A stretch of 64,000 nt of DNA, taken from NCBI GenBank assembly GCA_007922305.1, contig ML677366.1:13172910-13236909 (forward strand), read 5' to 3'. Below are positions 1 to 11,400 of the stretch, in pieces (position 1 is the stretch's first letter; the number at the start of each line of letters is the position of its first letter). Origin of the DNA: Dermatemys mawii (taxonomy: Eukaryota > Chordata > Testudines > Dermatemydidae). The position numbers were made by a program, and so were the translations under genes. The notes beneath the pieces are model-generated. The model made no database searches. It worked only from the letters and a program-made list of their open reading frames with translations, and was not told the DNA's origin.

Positions 1-534
1 TTGGGGTTCTGAAGCTGCATCTTTGCCTGCCCTTCCCATCTACCAGAAAAATGCTCTGCTTAAAGGAAAACTGCAGTCATTTTGATGACAGAATTAGATA
101 AATCAGAATATGGAAGGAGAACCAGGCAGGCTCAGTGCTACAGCTATAAATACCTGTAAATATTTCAAGATCTCCATTTATAGGAATTGGGAACCTTTAT
201 GCGTCCGAGGGGATGCTATCAAAATGATGATTCCACTAAGAAAAACACAGTAATGAGAAGAGGGTGGTAATGTTGCAAAACAGGATTTGTGAATATCTGA
301 ACAGTAGTGTAGAGTGACAAGTTATGGGGGTTTTGTTCACTTTGCCATGTTCACTTGTGCAAATAGATTTTTGTTCACATAAACGGAGGGAAACCGCTCC
401 TCTTTGTGCAAATAGCTGTGTTTGCACATCAGCACAGGGATGTGCGTGTCAATACAAGATTTCATTGTTCAACCAGAAGTGTTGTCAGGAGTGAAAACAC
501 TACCCTGTGATTGAGGTGACCAGTTACCCATCAC
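1..534. other. Upstream DNA, nothing recognised
   Basis: I see no exon, RNA gene or known repeat here. The only open frame (236-427, minus) is short and has no recognisable domain. If vertebrate gene order holds, AEN would lie on this side of ISG20, but no AEN exon is visible. Confidence 0.5.
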
Positions 535-537
535 TAA

Positions 538-1211
538 GGCCATGGTTACACTGGCACTTTATAGCGCTATAAAGCCCCCACGAGCGCTATAACCTACTCC
601 CCGTCCACACTGGCAAGGCACTAATAGCGCTATAACCGTGGAGTTATAGCGCTATTATAAATCCACCTCCTCATGGGGAATAAGGGCTGTAGCGCAGCTG
701 CTGTAGCGCTACAGCAAGAATGTGGACACCCACTGCGCTACAAGTAATCTCTGGAGATGCCTAGAGCCATTTAAGGCAATTAACGTCTCTTCCCTTTGTT
801 TTGAACTCGGCTGGAGGAATGCGGAAGTACCTCTTCAGAGTTTTTCTTAACTCGGCAGATAAGCAATGCAAATGTTTAAGGAGGGAGCCTGTGTGAAAAC
901 AAAGCGTTCTGTGAACGGAGGCTCACTAACAGGCTTTCAGAAAAACAGAAAAACCACTGTCTCTCTCCCTCCGCATACACACAACGCGTCCCCCCTCACG
1001 CCCCTCGTTTAAAAAGCACGTTGCACCCAGCTGAATGCTGGGATACCTGCCCTAATGCGCTGCTCTTAATGCCGCATTAAGTGCCCCAAATGTGGCCATG
1101 CTATACCGCAGGAGCATCTGAGTGTGGACATACAATAGCGCTATACATATTACTGTATAAGGGGACCGCTATAACCTATAGCGCTATAATCTTGTAAGTG
1201 TAACCATACCC
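538..1211. mobile_element. Harbinger-type non-autonomous MITE, copy 1
   Basis: This is a 674-bp element with terminal inverted repeats: the left end GGCCATGGTTACAC matches the reverse complement of the right end, GGGTATGGTTACAC. It is flanked by a perfect 3-bp duplication TAA (535-537 and 1212-1214), the TWA type used by PIF/Harbinger transposons. It has no transposase frame, so it would have been moved in trans. The palindromic hexamer AGCGCT, usually inside TATAGCGCTATA, occurs seven times, clustered in the two subterminal regions. A second copy, roughly 95% similar by eye, lies at 24850-25527. The superfamily call rests on the duplication and ends; no family name is claimed. Confidence 0.75.
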
Positions 1212-1214
1212 TAA

Positions 1215-1965
1215 CTGAGAATAATCAGAGAGAGTTGAAAGAAATAGCCCACAGCAGGTTATTTGCAAACTGAAATCTTCTGTAACGTGACAGACTAGAA
1301 TGAATAAATTTACCAAACTGTTTGCAGACAACTCAGCATCAGGAAAAAGGGGCTACTTTCTGACATTTTGAGTAGTTTGCTTGGCACATGGGGTTAGATG
1401 CTTTAAAAATCACTATAACACCAGATCTCTCAAGATCTGAGCTGTAGGGCCACTCTGCACTGACCTCCCCCTTTCCTTCTCTGGCTACAAAAGATTCAGA
1501 GGGAGTCTAGCGACTTGGAAACCACTTGAAAATGTTACAGAATTTGCCTAAACAGAGCTGTGAAGATCTGAAGTTGTTTTTAGCTCTGGCTGTGGTTCTT
1601 GTGTTCCTTTCTTAAGATAGGTTATCAGCCTTGAGCTGGTGCTGCTACCACCATTATTTCGCTTTTTAATAAACAGCTAGAAGGTTTTAAAGACATCTTA
1701 ATGATTTAACCATGTTTTACATTGCATCGTGGGCATGGAAAATAGTTAATGCTCCATTGCAGTTTTCCTTTAAAATCTGTTACCTCTAACTTCAGTTTCA
1801 GTGTGTTTGGCATACTAAAGTAACTACTGTTGCCAACGTTAATACACTGAGTAGGTGTTTGGCTTTGGTTTGACGTGGAAGTTTGGTGTCAGTTAAATCA
1901 ATGACCATTTACCACAGGGATCCTAGGGTGTTAGGAGCCTCAACAGCCAGGCTATCCTGCAGACG
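1215..1965. other. Intergenic, nothing recognised
   Basis: Moderately AT-rich single-copy-looking DNA. An AATAAA occurs at about 1667 on the + strand, but there is no coding sequence upstream of it to which it could belong. Confidence 0.4.
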
Positions 1966-1973
1966 CCCTGAAA

Positions 1974-2390
1974 CTGGGGTGGCCAACACAAGCCTGAGAA
2001 GGAGCCAGAATTTACCAATGTATATTGCCAAAGGGCCACAGTAATACATCAGCAGCCCCTCCATCTGCTCTCCAGTGCCTCCTGCCTGCCAGCAGCCCCC
2101 ACCAATCAGTGTCTACTCCCCCTGCCCACCACAATCAGGTGTTTCACGTGCGCAGGGGCTATGGTGGGAGAGGGGAGGGGGCTTGGGGAAGGAGTAGGGG
2201 TCTTAGGGGAAGGGGTGGAGTCAGGGCAGGGTTTGCGGGAGAGCAGGGGGTTGAGCAGTGAGCACCCCCCAGCACATTGGAAAGTTAGCATCTGTAGCTC
2301 CAGCCCCAGCATCAGTGCCTAGGTAAGGAGCCACATATTAACCTCTGAAGAGCCACATACGGCTCTGGAGCCACAGGTTGGCCACCCCTG
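1974..2390. mobile_element. hAT-type non-autonomous element
   Basis: A 417-bp element beginning CTGGGGTGGCCAAC and ending GTTGGCCACCCCTG, which are near-perfect inverted ends. The flanking 8-mers CCCTGAAA (1966-1973) and CACTAAAA (2391-2398) agree at 6 of 8 positions, as expected for an old hAT target duplication. The interior has no transposase. The open frames at 2025-2312 lie inside it and are chance frames. Confidence 0.65.
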
Positions 2391-2398
2391 CACTAAAA

Positions 2399-5237
2399 GG
2401 TGCCACTATCACCCAGGTGCATGCAGAAGAGATGCAGCTAGTCTGAAACTCGGTGATTGGCTCATCACTTATATTTGCATTCTTTTCCAAGAGGGACAGT
2501 GGGGAGGATTTCTCTTGAAACTTGTTCTGATTTCACCTCGCCAATGCTAATTGCAACCTGTTTGCTACAAGGAGGGAAAGTGCAAACACACCCTGAATGA
2601 GGTGGGGGTTGCGGGTACAACAAATGCGGAGGGCAGACTAGGGCGATTGGAAATTGTGTAATTTTGTGAGTAAAACAGAAAAGAGTCCAATCTTCTGAAG
2701 AAAGTGACTGCCTGTGAAATGGGAGTCTTGCCATGAACTTCACTAGGGCCAGGATCTCACCCAAAGTGTTTGCTTAGGTAGATCACAGGGTCACTGTGAA
2801 AGAGAAAGAGATTGCGGGCACAGAGTAGCTGCTGCAGGAGAGAACGCAGGCAGGTAGCCAGGTAACAACTTGGAGAGCACATGGTCTCCCTAGCAACTTG
2901 CTCTTGGCTCCACCTGAGCATAATTAGACCAGGGCTGGAAGAGAGAGAGAGAGATTCTCTGAGAAGCTCCAGGGTCTCTAATTCATCTGGCAACAGATAG
3001 CAGAATTTCAACTGGGGGAGATTTAAGAGTCATGTCCAGCACCCCGTGGAGCTCCACAGTGAGGCTTGCAGCTGTGCTTCCCTCTTTCAATAGACACACA
3101 GCACATGGAGAAAAGGTGACCTGCTTCACTTTGAGCTAACTAGCCTCAGTGTTGGCCCAAGCTAGAGTATATTAACTCATGGCTGGTACTGCCAACCCCC
3201 AAAATTCAAAAACCAGGAGTCAGGCCCCCCCAGATCCTGGGGTTGGCTTAAAAATTGTTACAATTGTTTAAAAGTGGGGTTATTTTTGTTTACCTTGTGG
3301 TTTTGAGCCTTCAGGGAGCAGTTAGGCTCAAAAATGAGATCCTTCTCCACAACCACAAAGGCTAGTAACTTTTCCTAGTGAAAGCTGAGATTTTTCACAT
3401 GCTCCCTTGCTTCCAGGAGCTGGAGCTTTAAGTACCAATAATTGAGAGAGCTGGCCACAATGCTTAAAGTAGCATAGATAAGGCTGGCCCTATGCTAGGT
3501 TATCAACTCCTTGGGGCAGGCAGCATCTCCCTCTGTTTGTACAAGGTTCAGTAAACAATCTGCTGGTTGCTTGAATGCTCTGCTCTCAAGGTTGTTGTCT
3601 GAACTGAACAACACCCTGGGGAACCGCCTGTGGCAAATAATTCTGCCCTGGCCCCTGCTTGGGTATAGATAAGATCAGGTAACAGGCTGTTCCCATTTCT
3701 AACCTGTAAGATCTTTACTCTTCTAAAAATCCCCAAGCAACCGGTGTCTGCAGTGCAGCTGAGTAGTGGAGTGGGAAGAAGTCAACTAGAAATAAGTGGG
3801 TCTACTTTAGCTGATTGAAACCTTTGTTTCCTGGGAGACTGCCTGCACTGACTCTCACAGGTGGGGCCTTTCTGTATTTGTTCCTGTCCAGATTGCAGAT
3901 ATTTAACTCTTTAAGGAGAAACTTTGCTTACCCTAACTATGCTAGCCATGCATTGGTTAGAGCTAAGCAGTGCCCCAGGCCCCCAGCTGCTTGGAGAGGC
4001 CATGGGATACTGCTCAACTCCAGGAAAGCAGGGCCATTTTCCATGTGGACAGGATTTCAAGGTCAGCCAGCATTAGGGTCTGTCTTTTTGTTCTGTGTAC
4101 AGAGCCTAGCGCCGCTCCTCGGTGCGACTATAATACAACTAGTGTAGGAGGGAAGGAGGCGGTTAAAGGTCTGTCCATATGAAAAGCTGGGGAGGGATGT
4201 GTTATAGTGGGCAGTGAGCACAACCTGCTGCAGGGGCCGAGGCCTGCCAGGTGGGTGATGGCACCATGCAGCCTCCCTCTGAAACCCCCCAGCAGTCCCT
4301 CCGTGCCAAAGGTCCTCACTCCTGATAGCAGTGGGCTGCCTTTGGCGTGCCATTCCTTCCCTCACTCCACCTCCACCCTCCCCTGGCCAGGGCCCTCTAG
4401 CAAAAGAGTCTCCGCTCCCCTGCAAAGGTCTGATGCCCTCCACAGGCTGGGATGGGCCAATGCCAGGTTACAAACTGGGACAAGTGTGTTGGCAGTGGTG
4501 GCGTAGCTGTGCCAGTCCCAGGACGTTAGAGACAAGGTGGGTGAGGGAATGTCTGTTATTGGACCAACTTCTGGTGACGAGAGAAGGGGCTGAGATGGGG
4601 ATGGGGAGGAGCTGAGACTACAGGCAAAGCTGGCCTAGGTACGGAGAGGGAACGAAAGCAGGGGTCAGAGGGGAGCTTTGGGCAGAGGGGAGCTGTGGGC
4701 GGAGCGGGGCTGGGTGGCACTCCCTCCCTGCCCCTTGTGGGTACTGGTCCATGTCCTGTCATGTGCCCCCACCCCCCTCAAATGTTCCTCTACACACCCT
4801 TAGGGGGGCATCCCTCACAGTTTGGGGAGCACTGATGTAAATGATCGTTAGAGGATCTCCTGCATGGGGGTCAGGGAATGTGCTGCAACTATGTGGTGGG
4901 GGACAGAGTTCATTAGGGGTGACCCCGTAGAAAAAGATTCTCCCTCAGCCCCTTACCTTGCTGCTGAAAAAGGGTTCCATAGTGGGGAGTTCTTGTCTGA
5001 AAAGTGCTGGTGTTTCCACTCTGGGGGTCTTTCTGGCAGAGTGAAATGATGGTATTTGCTGCACATGATTGCAGAGGGATGTGGAACCATCACTGTGTTT
5101 TTACAAAGAGCTCCTGCGATGCCTTGTGTGTTTTCTAAAGGGTTGAAGCACATTCACGCGCTCTGTCTGACGCTCACTGTAACACACACACTGCTTACGT
5201 TTATTGTGGGTGCTGTTTCGTGAAATCTTTAAACCAG
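2399..5237. other. Region upstream of ISG20 coding exon 1
   Basis: No coding exon is seen. The stretch should contain, or be followed further upstream by, the ISG20 5'UTR exon and interferon-responsive promoter, but I find no clear ISRE (GAAANNGAAA spacing) or TATA box to place them. About 3185-3465 looks like a dispersed repeat whose ends resemble each other. Short L2/MIR-type retroposon tails (a GGGGCAGG run followed by TTTGTACA or TGTACAGAGCCTAGCGC) lie near 3505-3560 and 4070-4140. A GA-rich run lies near 2940-2955. Confidence 0.4.
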
Positions 5238-5244
5238 GCTGAAG

Positions 5245-5475
5245 ATGATGGAGCCTTCTAACATCGTGGCCCTGGACTGCGAGATGGTGGGCATGGGACC
5301 ATTCGGAACTGAAAGTGGATTGGCCCGTTGCAGCATCGTCGATTACTATGGCAATGTGGTCTATGACCATTTCGTCCGGCCAGAAGGTGTTATAACAGCT
5401 TTCAGGACCTCTGTGAGTGGAGTTCGCCCAGTGGACATGGAAGGAGCCACACCATTCAGGGTTGCCCGGGAACAG
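5245..5475 (+). CDS. ISG20: ISG20 coding exon 1 (residues 1-77)
   Basis: Contains the start codon and the ExoI motif (D11, E13). A splice acceptor (AAACCAG, ending at 5237) lies just before the ATG, so the transcript begins in a non-coding exon further upstream. The donor is AACAG|GTGAGA at 5475/5476, and the exon ends in phase 0 after 77 codons. A 162-codon frame on the opposite strand across this exon is a shadow. Confidence 0.93.
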
Positions 5476-8400
5476 GTGAGAGGAATCACAGTCCACCCTT
5501 GTCCAAATGAAATACTTGGCCTTTTGTTGGGCAGAGAGTGGCATTCCACTCTGAGTTCTGGCACCACGGCATGGCTCTAGATTCATCATCCGGCACGTGT
5601 CACTGAGCAGACCCCAGATACGTTTTCTAGCTGAAATCTATAAAAGGTTGGGCCCAGCTAGTGGAGTGGTGAGGCTAACCGACCAGTCTGAAGACATGTT
5701 TATCCAGTTTGTACAATAACTACGTCAACAGGATTTGCTGCTGGCTGCCACACACTCTCTTGTCGCTGCTGTAGAAAAGCTAATGAGAGAATAGTCCTGG
5801 TTACAGTGACTTGGGTGGGGTCACTGCCAGAGCTGCCAGTAAGGTGGCTCGTGTTTCCATTAGTTCAGTTAAGATGGGGTCCTGATCCAAAAGAGATTAA
5901 AAATAGATAAATGGAGCAAAGGAACAGGGAGCACGTTAAAGAAAATGCTCACTGTAAACGAAGGTAGGTGAATGTGCTGTCTTTGCAGATGGGGGACTGA
6001 TAATGCTCTGTAGAAGCTGAGGCTAGGCAAGCAGCCTTCCTCAATTGCCAATCCTCTCCCTGCATTCCAGTCTCGGCTCACCCTGGAACAGAGACCGCAA
6101 GTCACACACCACCAGACTCATTGCATGTGGGTTGCCAAATGGCCATCACCCGGTAATGCCTTTCCATCCCTAAGGCATTACTATTTTGCATGGAAAAATT
6201 TTGATTTTCAATGTTTAATGCATACAAAATATTTTTACCAAAATTAGAGCTCCTCCCTCGCAGAGCAAATCTGTGATCTGATTGGTGATCCTTATCCTAC
6301 GTGGTTGTGATGAGGATTATAAATTTGCATTCTAGTAACACATAGGAGCCCTAGTCATGGATGAAGACCCCAGTGTGCTAGACTCTGTACAAACATAGAA
6401 CAAAAAGACCATTTCTAATGCTGGTTGACCTTGAAGTAAGATTCCAGACCAGTGATTTTCAACCTTTTTTCATTGTGGATCTCTAAAAAAAAAAATTTGA
6501 ATGCAATTGCAAACCCCTCTGGAAATCTTAGATATAATCTGCATACCCCAAGGAGTCTGCCAACCCCCACATTAAAAACCACTACTCTAGGGCCACACTG
6601 GTCTTGGAAATTGCTTTTGGGGCAATTTGGGGGCCAAAGTTGCAAACAGAGGAAGCTACAAACTAAGTCTTATGGAGATGAGCACTTAGAGGCCCTCTGA
6701 CTGATGCTGAATTTGAATAAGATACCAACAAGAAAGGGAAAACATTAAGATAAGTAATGCAGAAATAACGATAAAATACTGCACGCTAAAGAAATGGAAT
6801 TGACAGAACATTTCTAAAGTGCTGCACATTAAAATGCCTCCGCGTAGGTGATATTCAGATTTACAAGTGTGTTTTGTCTTGAGTCTCAGACACACTAGAA
6901 GGGACAGATTTCCAAAAGGGCACAACACCCCCAGCTGGGCCCCGGCTTTCACTCATTCAGTGCTGTTGAGTCCAGAGCCCTTTTTGGCGATCTGGGCCCA
7001 ACTGTGGGTGATGAGTGCTTCTGAAAATGCCACTTAAATGCATGTGTTTCTGTGTGAAGCAAGCAGGAAATGTCAGAAGCCTTCGGCAAGCATCAGTCTT
7101 CTAGAGATGGGCGCCTGCTGTACCTGTCCTCATCTCTGACAAGCTGAAAGCCCCAGTTCCGAGCAGTCCCCTGGCCTTTGGGAAAGTTTGACTATAACAA
7201 CGCAGCTAAGGCCCAATAGTCAGATGCTTCTCTTGGCCTTGGGGCTTTTTCATGGTGTCAGCATTGCTTCTCTGCCGCCTTTTCCAGATTTTACAGCTCC
7301 TGAGACACAAGCTGGTGGTTGGCCACGATTTACGTCATGACTTCGAAGCACTGAAAGAAAACATGTGGCGCTACCGCGTCTATGACACGTGCAATGACTG
7401 GCTGCTGAGAAAGGAAAGCGGGCTGGGAAACTCCAGGCGCGTCTCCCTCAAGGTCCTTTGTGAAAAGCTGCTCAAGAAAAGCATCCAGGTAAGGAGGAAA
7501 ATCACACCAGGGCTAGTGGATCGAGAGGGCTGTTCCTGATGACCCTGCTGTAGCTGGGGAAAGGGGTGTGATTTCCCAATGCCCTAGTCTGGCTTATGGA
7601 GGAGACTGGCAGGCTGGAGTATTTGCTATGAACAGCGTTATAAATGAAGCCCTTTTGCTGCTTCGTGCATCATTCAAGAGCTAGTGCGGAGCTTCTCAGA
7701 AGGTTCATGAATATTCACCTAAGTTTCAATGAACCGCTGTTTGTGTCAAATAGCAATTATCTGCATTGTTCTATCACCTGAGTCACATGGTGGGGTTTCT
7801 GCTCCCTGATTGGACAGTTGAACACTTTTTAAGCAAGAGGATGACAGGTAGTGAATGTCTGGACGAGTATCCATTATGCTAAATTTCATGTCACTTTTAA
7901 GATTTGCAAATAAGTGGCTTTCATTCAAATACTCCTGAATAATGACTAATAGAAGCCCAGGAATCCCAGCAATGTGAACTCAAGACTCTTGTAATTTTTT
8001 GTTGTCAAATTAGCTTTTCAATCAGCTGCAATAGCAGGTAACTGACGAGCTTGTCATTGGAGTGAATTTTAACCAATGAGAGAAGGTGAGGTGACACACA
8101 GCCATTTACTTCTGTCTAGCAACAGCCATTCCTGGAGCAAAATGTGACAAATTGCAGCTGAGCTCCGCTTTCACGTCTTTCTTATTAAGCTCTTTTCCCT
8201 TTAATTCTGCTAAAAGCCGTTTTTCATAGAGGGGCACCTGGCAATTTGAATCCTATAATGGATCGTCCCTCTAACCTTCTGTACATTCCTGGCAGACTTC
8301 CTCGCCCCTCCTCCCAGGAGCTTGGATGTGGGGGAAGTTAATGGAACCATCCAGGTCTGCATGTGCCTCTGTCCCCGGTCCTGCAATGAGTTCTGCTCCT

Positions 8401-11400
8401 ATGCGGTGCCCCATTATTACATCTGCACACTCTTGTGTCTATGGACTTGCCCATTATTCGAGTTAGTGAGGCTGCATGTTGGTGCACGGGTCTGTCTCTG
8501 CAGGATCTGAGCCTTGCTGAGTAGCTGCATGATTTTATTGTTCCCCTTGTGCTTCCTTTCCCTTTTACCTCCTCTTGTCTGTTTGCATCCTTTGCTCATT
8601 GTGCATGTCTAACTGTACCCTCTCTGGGGCAGCGACAAGGTCTCCGCTTGTTTTGCGAGGTGTCTACCTCATTCTTGGGCAGCTTGAAACAGCAGCAGCT
8701 GAGGGAGACCAGAGCTGTCTCTGGGCTGGGAAACCCATCTCACGGGATTTGTCACGAGAGATCTGTTGCCTCTGATTCCCTGGCTCTCCTGGTTCTCTGA
8801 TGGAAGTGCTGGGCTATGGATTTTCTGATGCACCCAAGTAAACGCTAGCTCTTGTGGAGCTGGTAAAGTTTTGTTTGTACGGGGCCTCCAGTAGGTGATG
8901 GTGAGGAGAGGATCTGGAGTATTTCACAATGCTCAATATGATTTTCTTTATCACAGTTCTTGCTTTAAAAGGCTGGACAAAGAAAACCTCTCAGTGCAAC
9001 CCCAGATTCCCAAGACTAGAAGTGGGAGCTATTGCTATTACAGTAGCCCCTAGTCCAGGAGAGGCCAAACGTTTTGGCCCGAGGGCCACATCTGGGAATA
9101 GAAATTGTATGTCGGGCCATGAATGCTCACAAAATTGGGGTTGGGGTGCAGGAAGGGGGGAGGGTTCTGGTTGGGGGTGCAGGCTCCAGGATGGTGCCAG
9201 AAATGAGGAGTTCGAGGTGGGGGAGGAGGCTCTGGGCTGGGATGGGGGAGTAGGGTGGGGCTGGGGATGAGAGGTTTGGGGTTCAGGAGGGTGCTCTGGG
9301 CTGGGATCAAGGGGTTTGGAGGATGGGAGGGAGATCAGGGCTTGGAGTGGGGTGCGGGGAGAGGCTCAGGGGTGCAGGCTCCAGGCGGTGCTTACCTCGA
9401 GCAGCTCTTGGAAGCAGCAGCCATGTCCCCCATCCAGCTCCTAGACAGAGCCACAGCCAGGCAGCTCTGTGCGCTGCCCCGTCCGCAGGTGCCGGCCCTG
9501 CAGCTCCCATTGGCCATTGTTCCTGACCAATGAGAGCTGCGGAGGCAGCGCTTGGGACGAGGGCAGCATGCAGAGAGGAGTCCCTTGGAGCAGGGCCCTG
9601 CTCCGCTTTTGGGAGCTGCGTGGAATGGCTTCCGACCCTGCTCCCCGACCGAAGCAGGGCAAGCCCCAGACCCTACTCCCCAGCAGGAGGTCGAGGGCCG
9701 GCTTATAATGGCTGGCAAGCCAGATACAGCCTGTGGGCCGTAGTTTGCCCACCTCTGCCTTAGAGGTTCCATTGTGCTAGTGAAGGACAGTTCCTTCCCT
9801 GAAGACTTTACTGTCTAAATAGACAAGACAGAGGAAGAAAGGCTTGTAATCCCACTTTCTAGATGGGGGACAGAGGCACAGATTAAGTGGCTTGGCCAAG
9901 GCCACACAGGGAGTCTGTGGCAGAGTCTAAGCTAGACCCCAGGCATCCTGTGTGTCAGCCCTGTGCCTTCGCCACAGGAATAGCTGCCTTCTTGGTTCTG
10001 TTGGGATTGCAAATTTGAAGGCAGAAAATTTTAAAAATTAAAATCACAGGAGCCTTAATAAGCTGCTTGGCCAGCAGGAGCAATGGGTGTGAGCTAAAAA
10101 CGAATAGGGACATCTGCCAGTCGCTTAGCGCTTCAGCTGTGTGTGTGTGTGTGTGTGAACTCCAGCAAAGACCCACTGATTGGTTGCAAAGAACCATTTT
10201 CACCAATGAGAGGGATTGGTGTGGCCTAGCAACAGCCTTTCCCTAAGGAAAACAAGCCACTTAGACATCGTGACTGTCTGCAGATAAGGGAAAATGGCAA
10301 AATCCTCTCAGAAAGTGCCCAATTCTGGGAGGTAGAGAGTGCCCTCTGCTCCCTTGGACATCAGGACCTGAAGTCGATGGGAGCTGGGAGCACTTGGGAC
10401 TTCACAGGTGCAGGATAACGAAGGCAGAACCACTAATGCATCCTGCATGGTCACTCCAGTTCCTTCAATCAGCCTCTGTTTGTCCAGAGCTGAATGTTAG
10501 CAGCACAGAAAGAATTCTCCAGGCCGTGTAGTGAAAGCTGGTTGGGAGCCGTCTTGTTACAACACTGAAGCTTGCGTGGCACTGTGGGAGAAACGCGCCT
10601 CTTTGAGCCAAAGGCCCACTCTCCCCTTGATCAGAACATGTGCAGCCTGATGGATGAGACCTAGGCCCAGAAGCCACCATGATGGCAGGAAAATGCCCAG
10701 AGAAAGAGAGTTCACGGGCCTGTAGGCTCCCAAGACACAGCCCTGGATAGTTTTAGAATCAAACTTGGGGGTAAGTGGGAATTGGACCTAATATTAGAAC
10801 ATCCAGAAACGGTCTGGGGGTTGTAGTGCAGGTCCTAGTCACCTTTTGGATAAGCAAATCATTCCTGTCCCTGGGCCCAGGAAATGATCGTATGGGACGC
10901 TCTTTGTGAGAAGTAAGAGCATGGACGAGCTTCCCTCTCTAACAGAGCTGCCATTGGGCCCTGTCCAGAACAATCTCTGTTTTAACGTAAAACAGACACT
11001 TTCTAGCCCTTTTCCTTGTGCAGAGGTTTGAAAATGCAGCTGACGTTACACTGATGCAAACCGCGGACTATAAATGGAAGGAATAGACAGGCAGGCTCCA
11101 CACTGCAGCATTATGCCAAAGAACAAGGCTCTAACAGTCCTTTGTCTGCAAAACACTCCCCAATCCTCAGCCTGGTTCTGGGCACTGGCCTGTGATGTCA
11201 TGGGCAGAAACTGGTTCTGTTTGGAGGCAGCCAATCACAAATTGTTTCTGACCAGCTCCAAAATGCCTCAGCTGGCTCTGCTCGTGACAATGTTCAACCC
11301 CCTGAGTGCTGAAATGGGACCTTCCCTCCTGTGTCCTGAGGGACCTATGTAGTCCCTGCACCCTGGATGCAACACAGGAGCAAGAGAGGAGAGGGACCCC

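Noticed and set aside
940..960. GAAAAACAGAAAAAC as an interferon-response element for ISG20
   Set aside because: The GAAA cores are four bases apart, not two, and the site is inside a MITE that is repeated at 24.85 kb.
5101..5589. 162-codon minus frame across ISG20 coding exon 1
   Set aside because: Antisense shadow of a conserved coding exon; it runs across the splice sites of the real gene.
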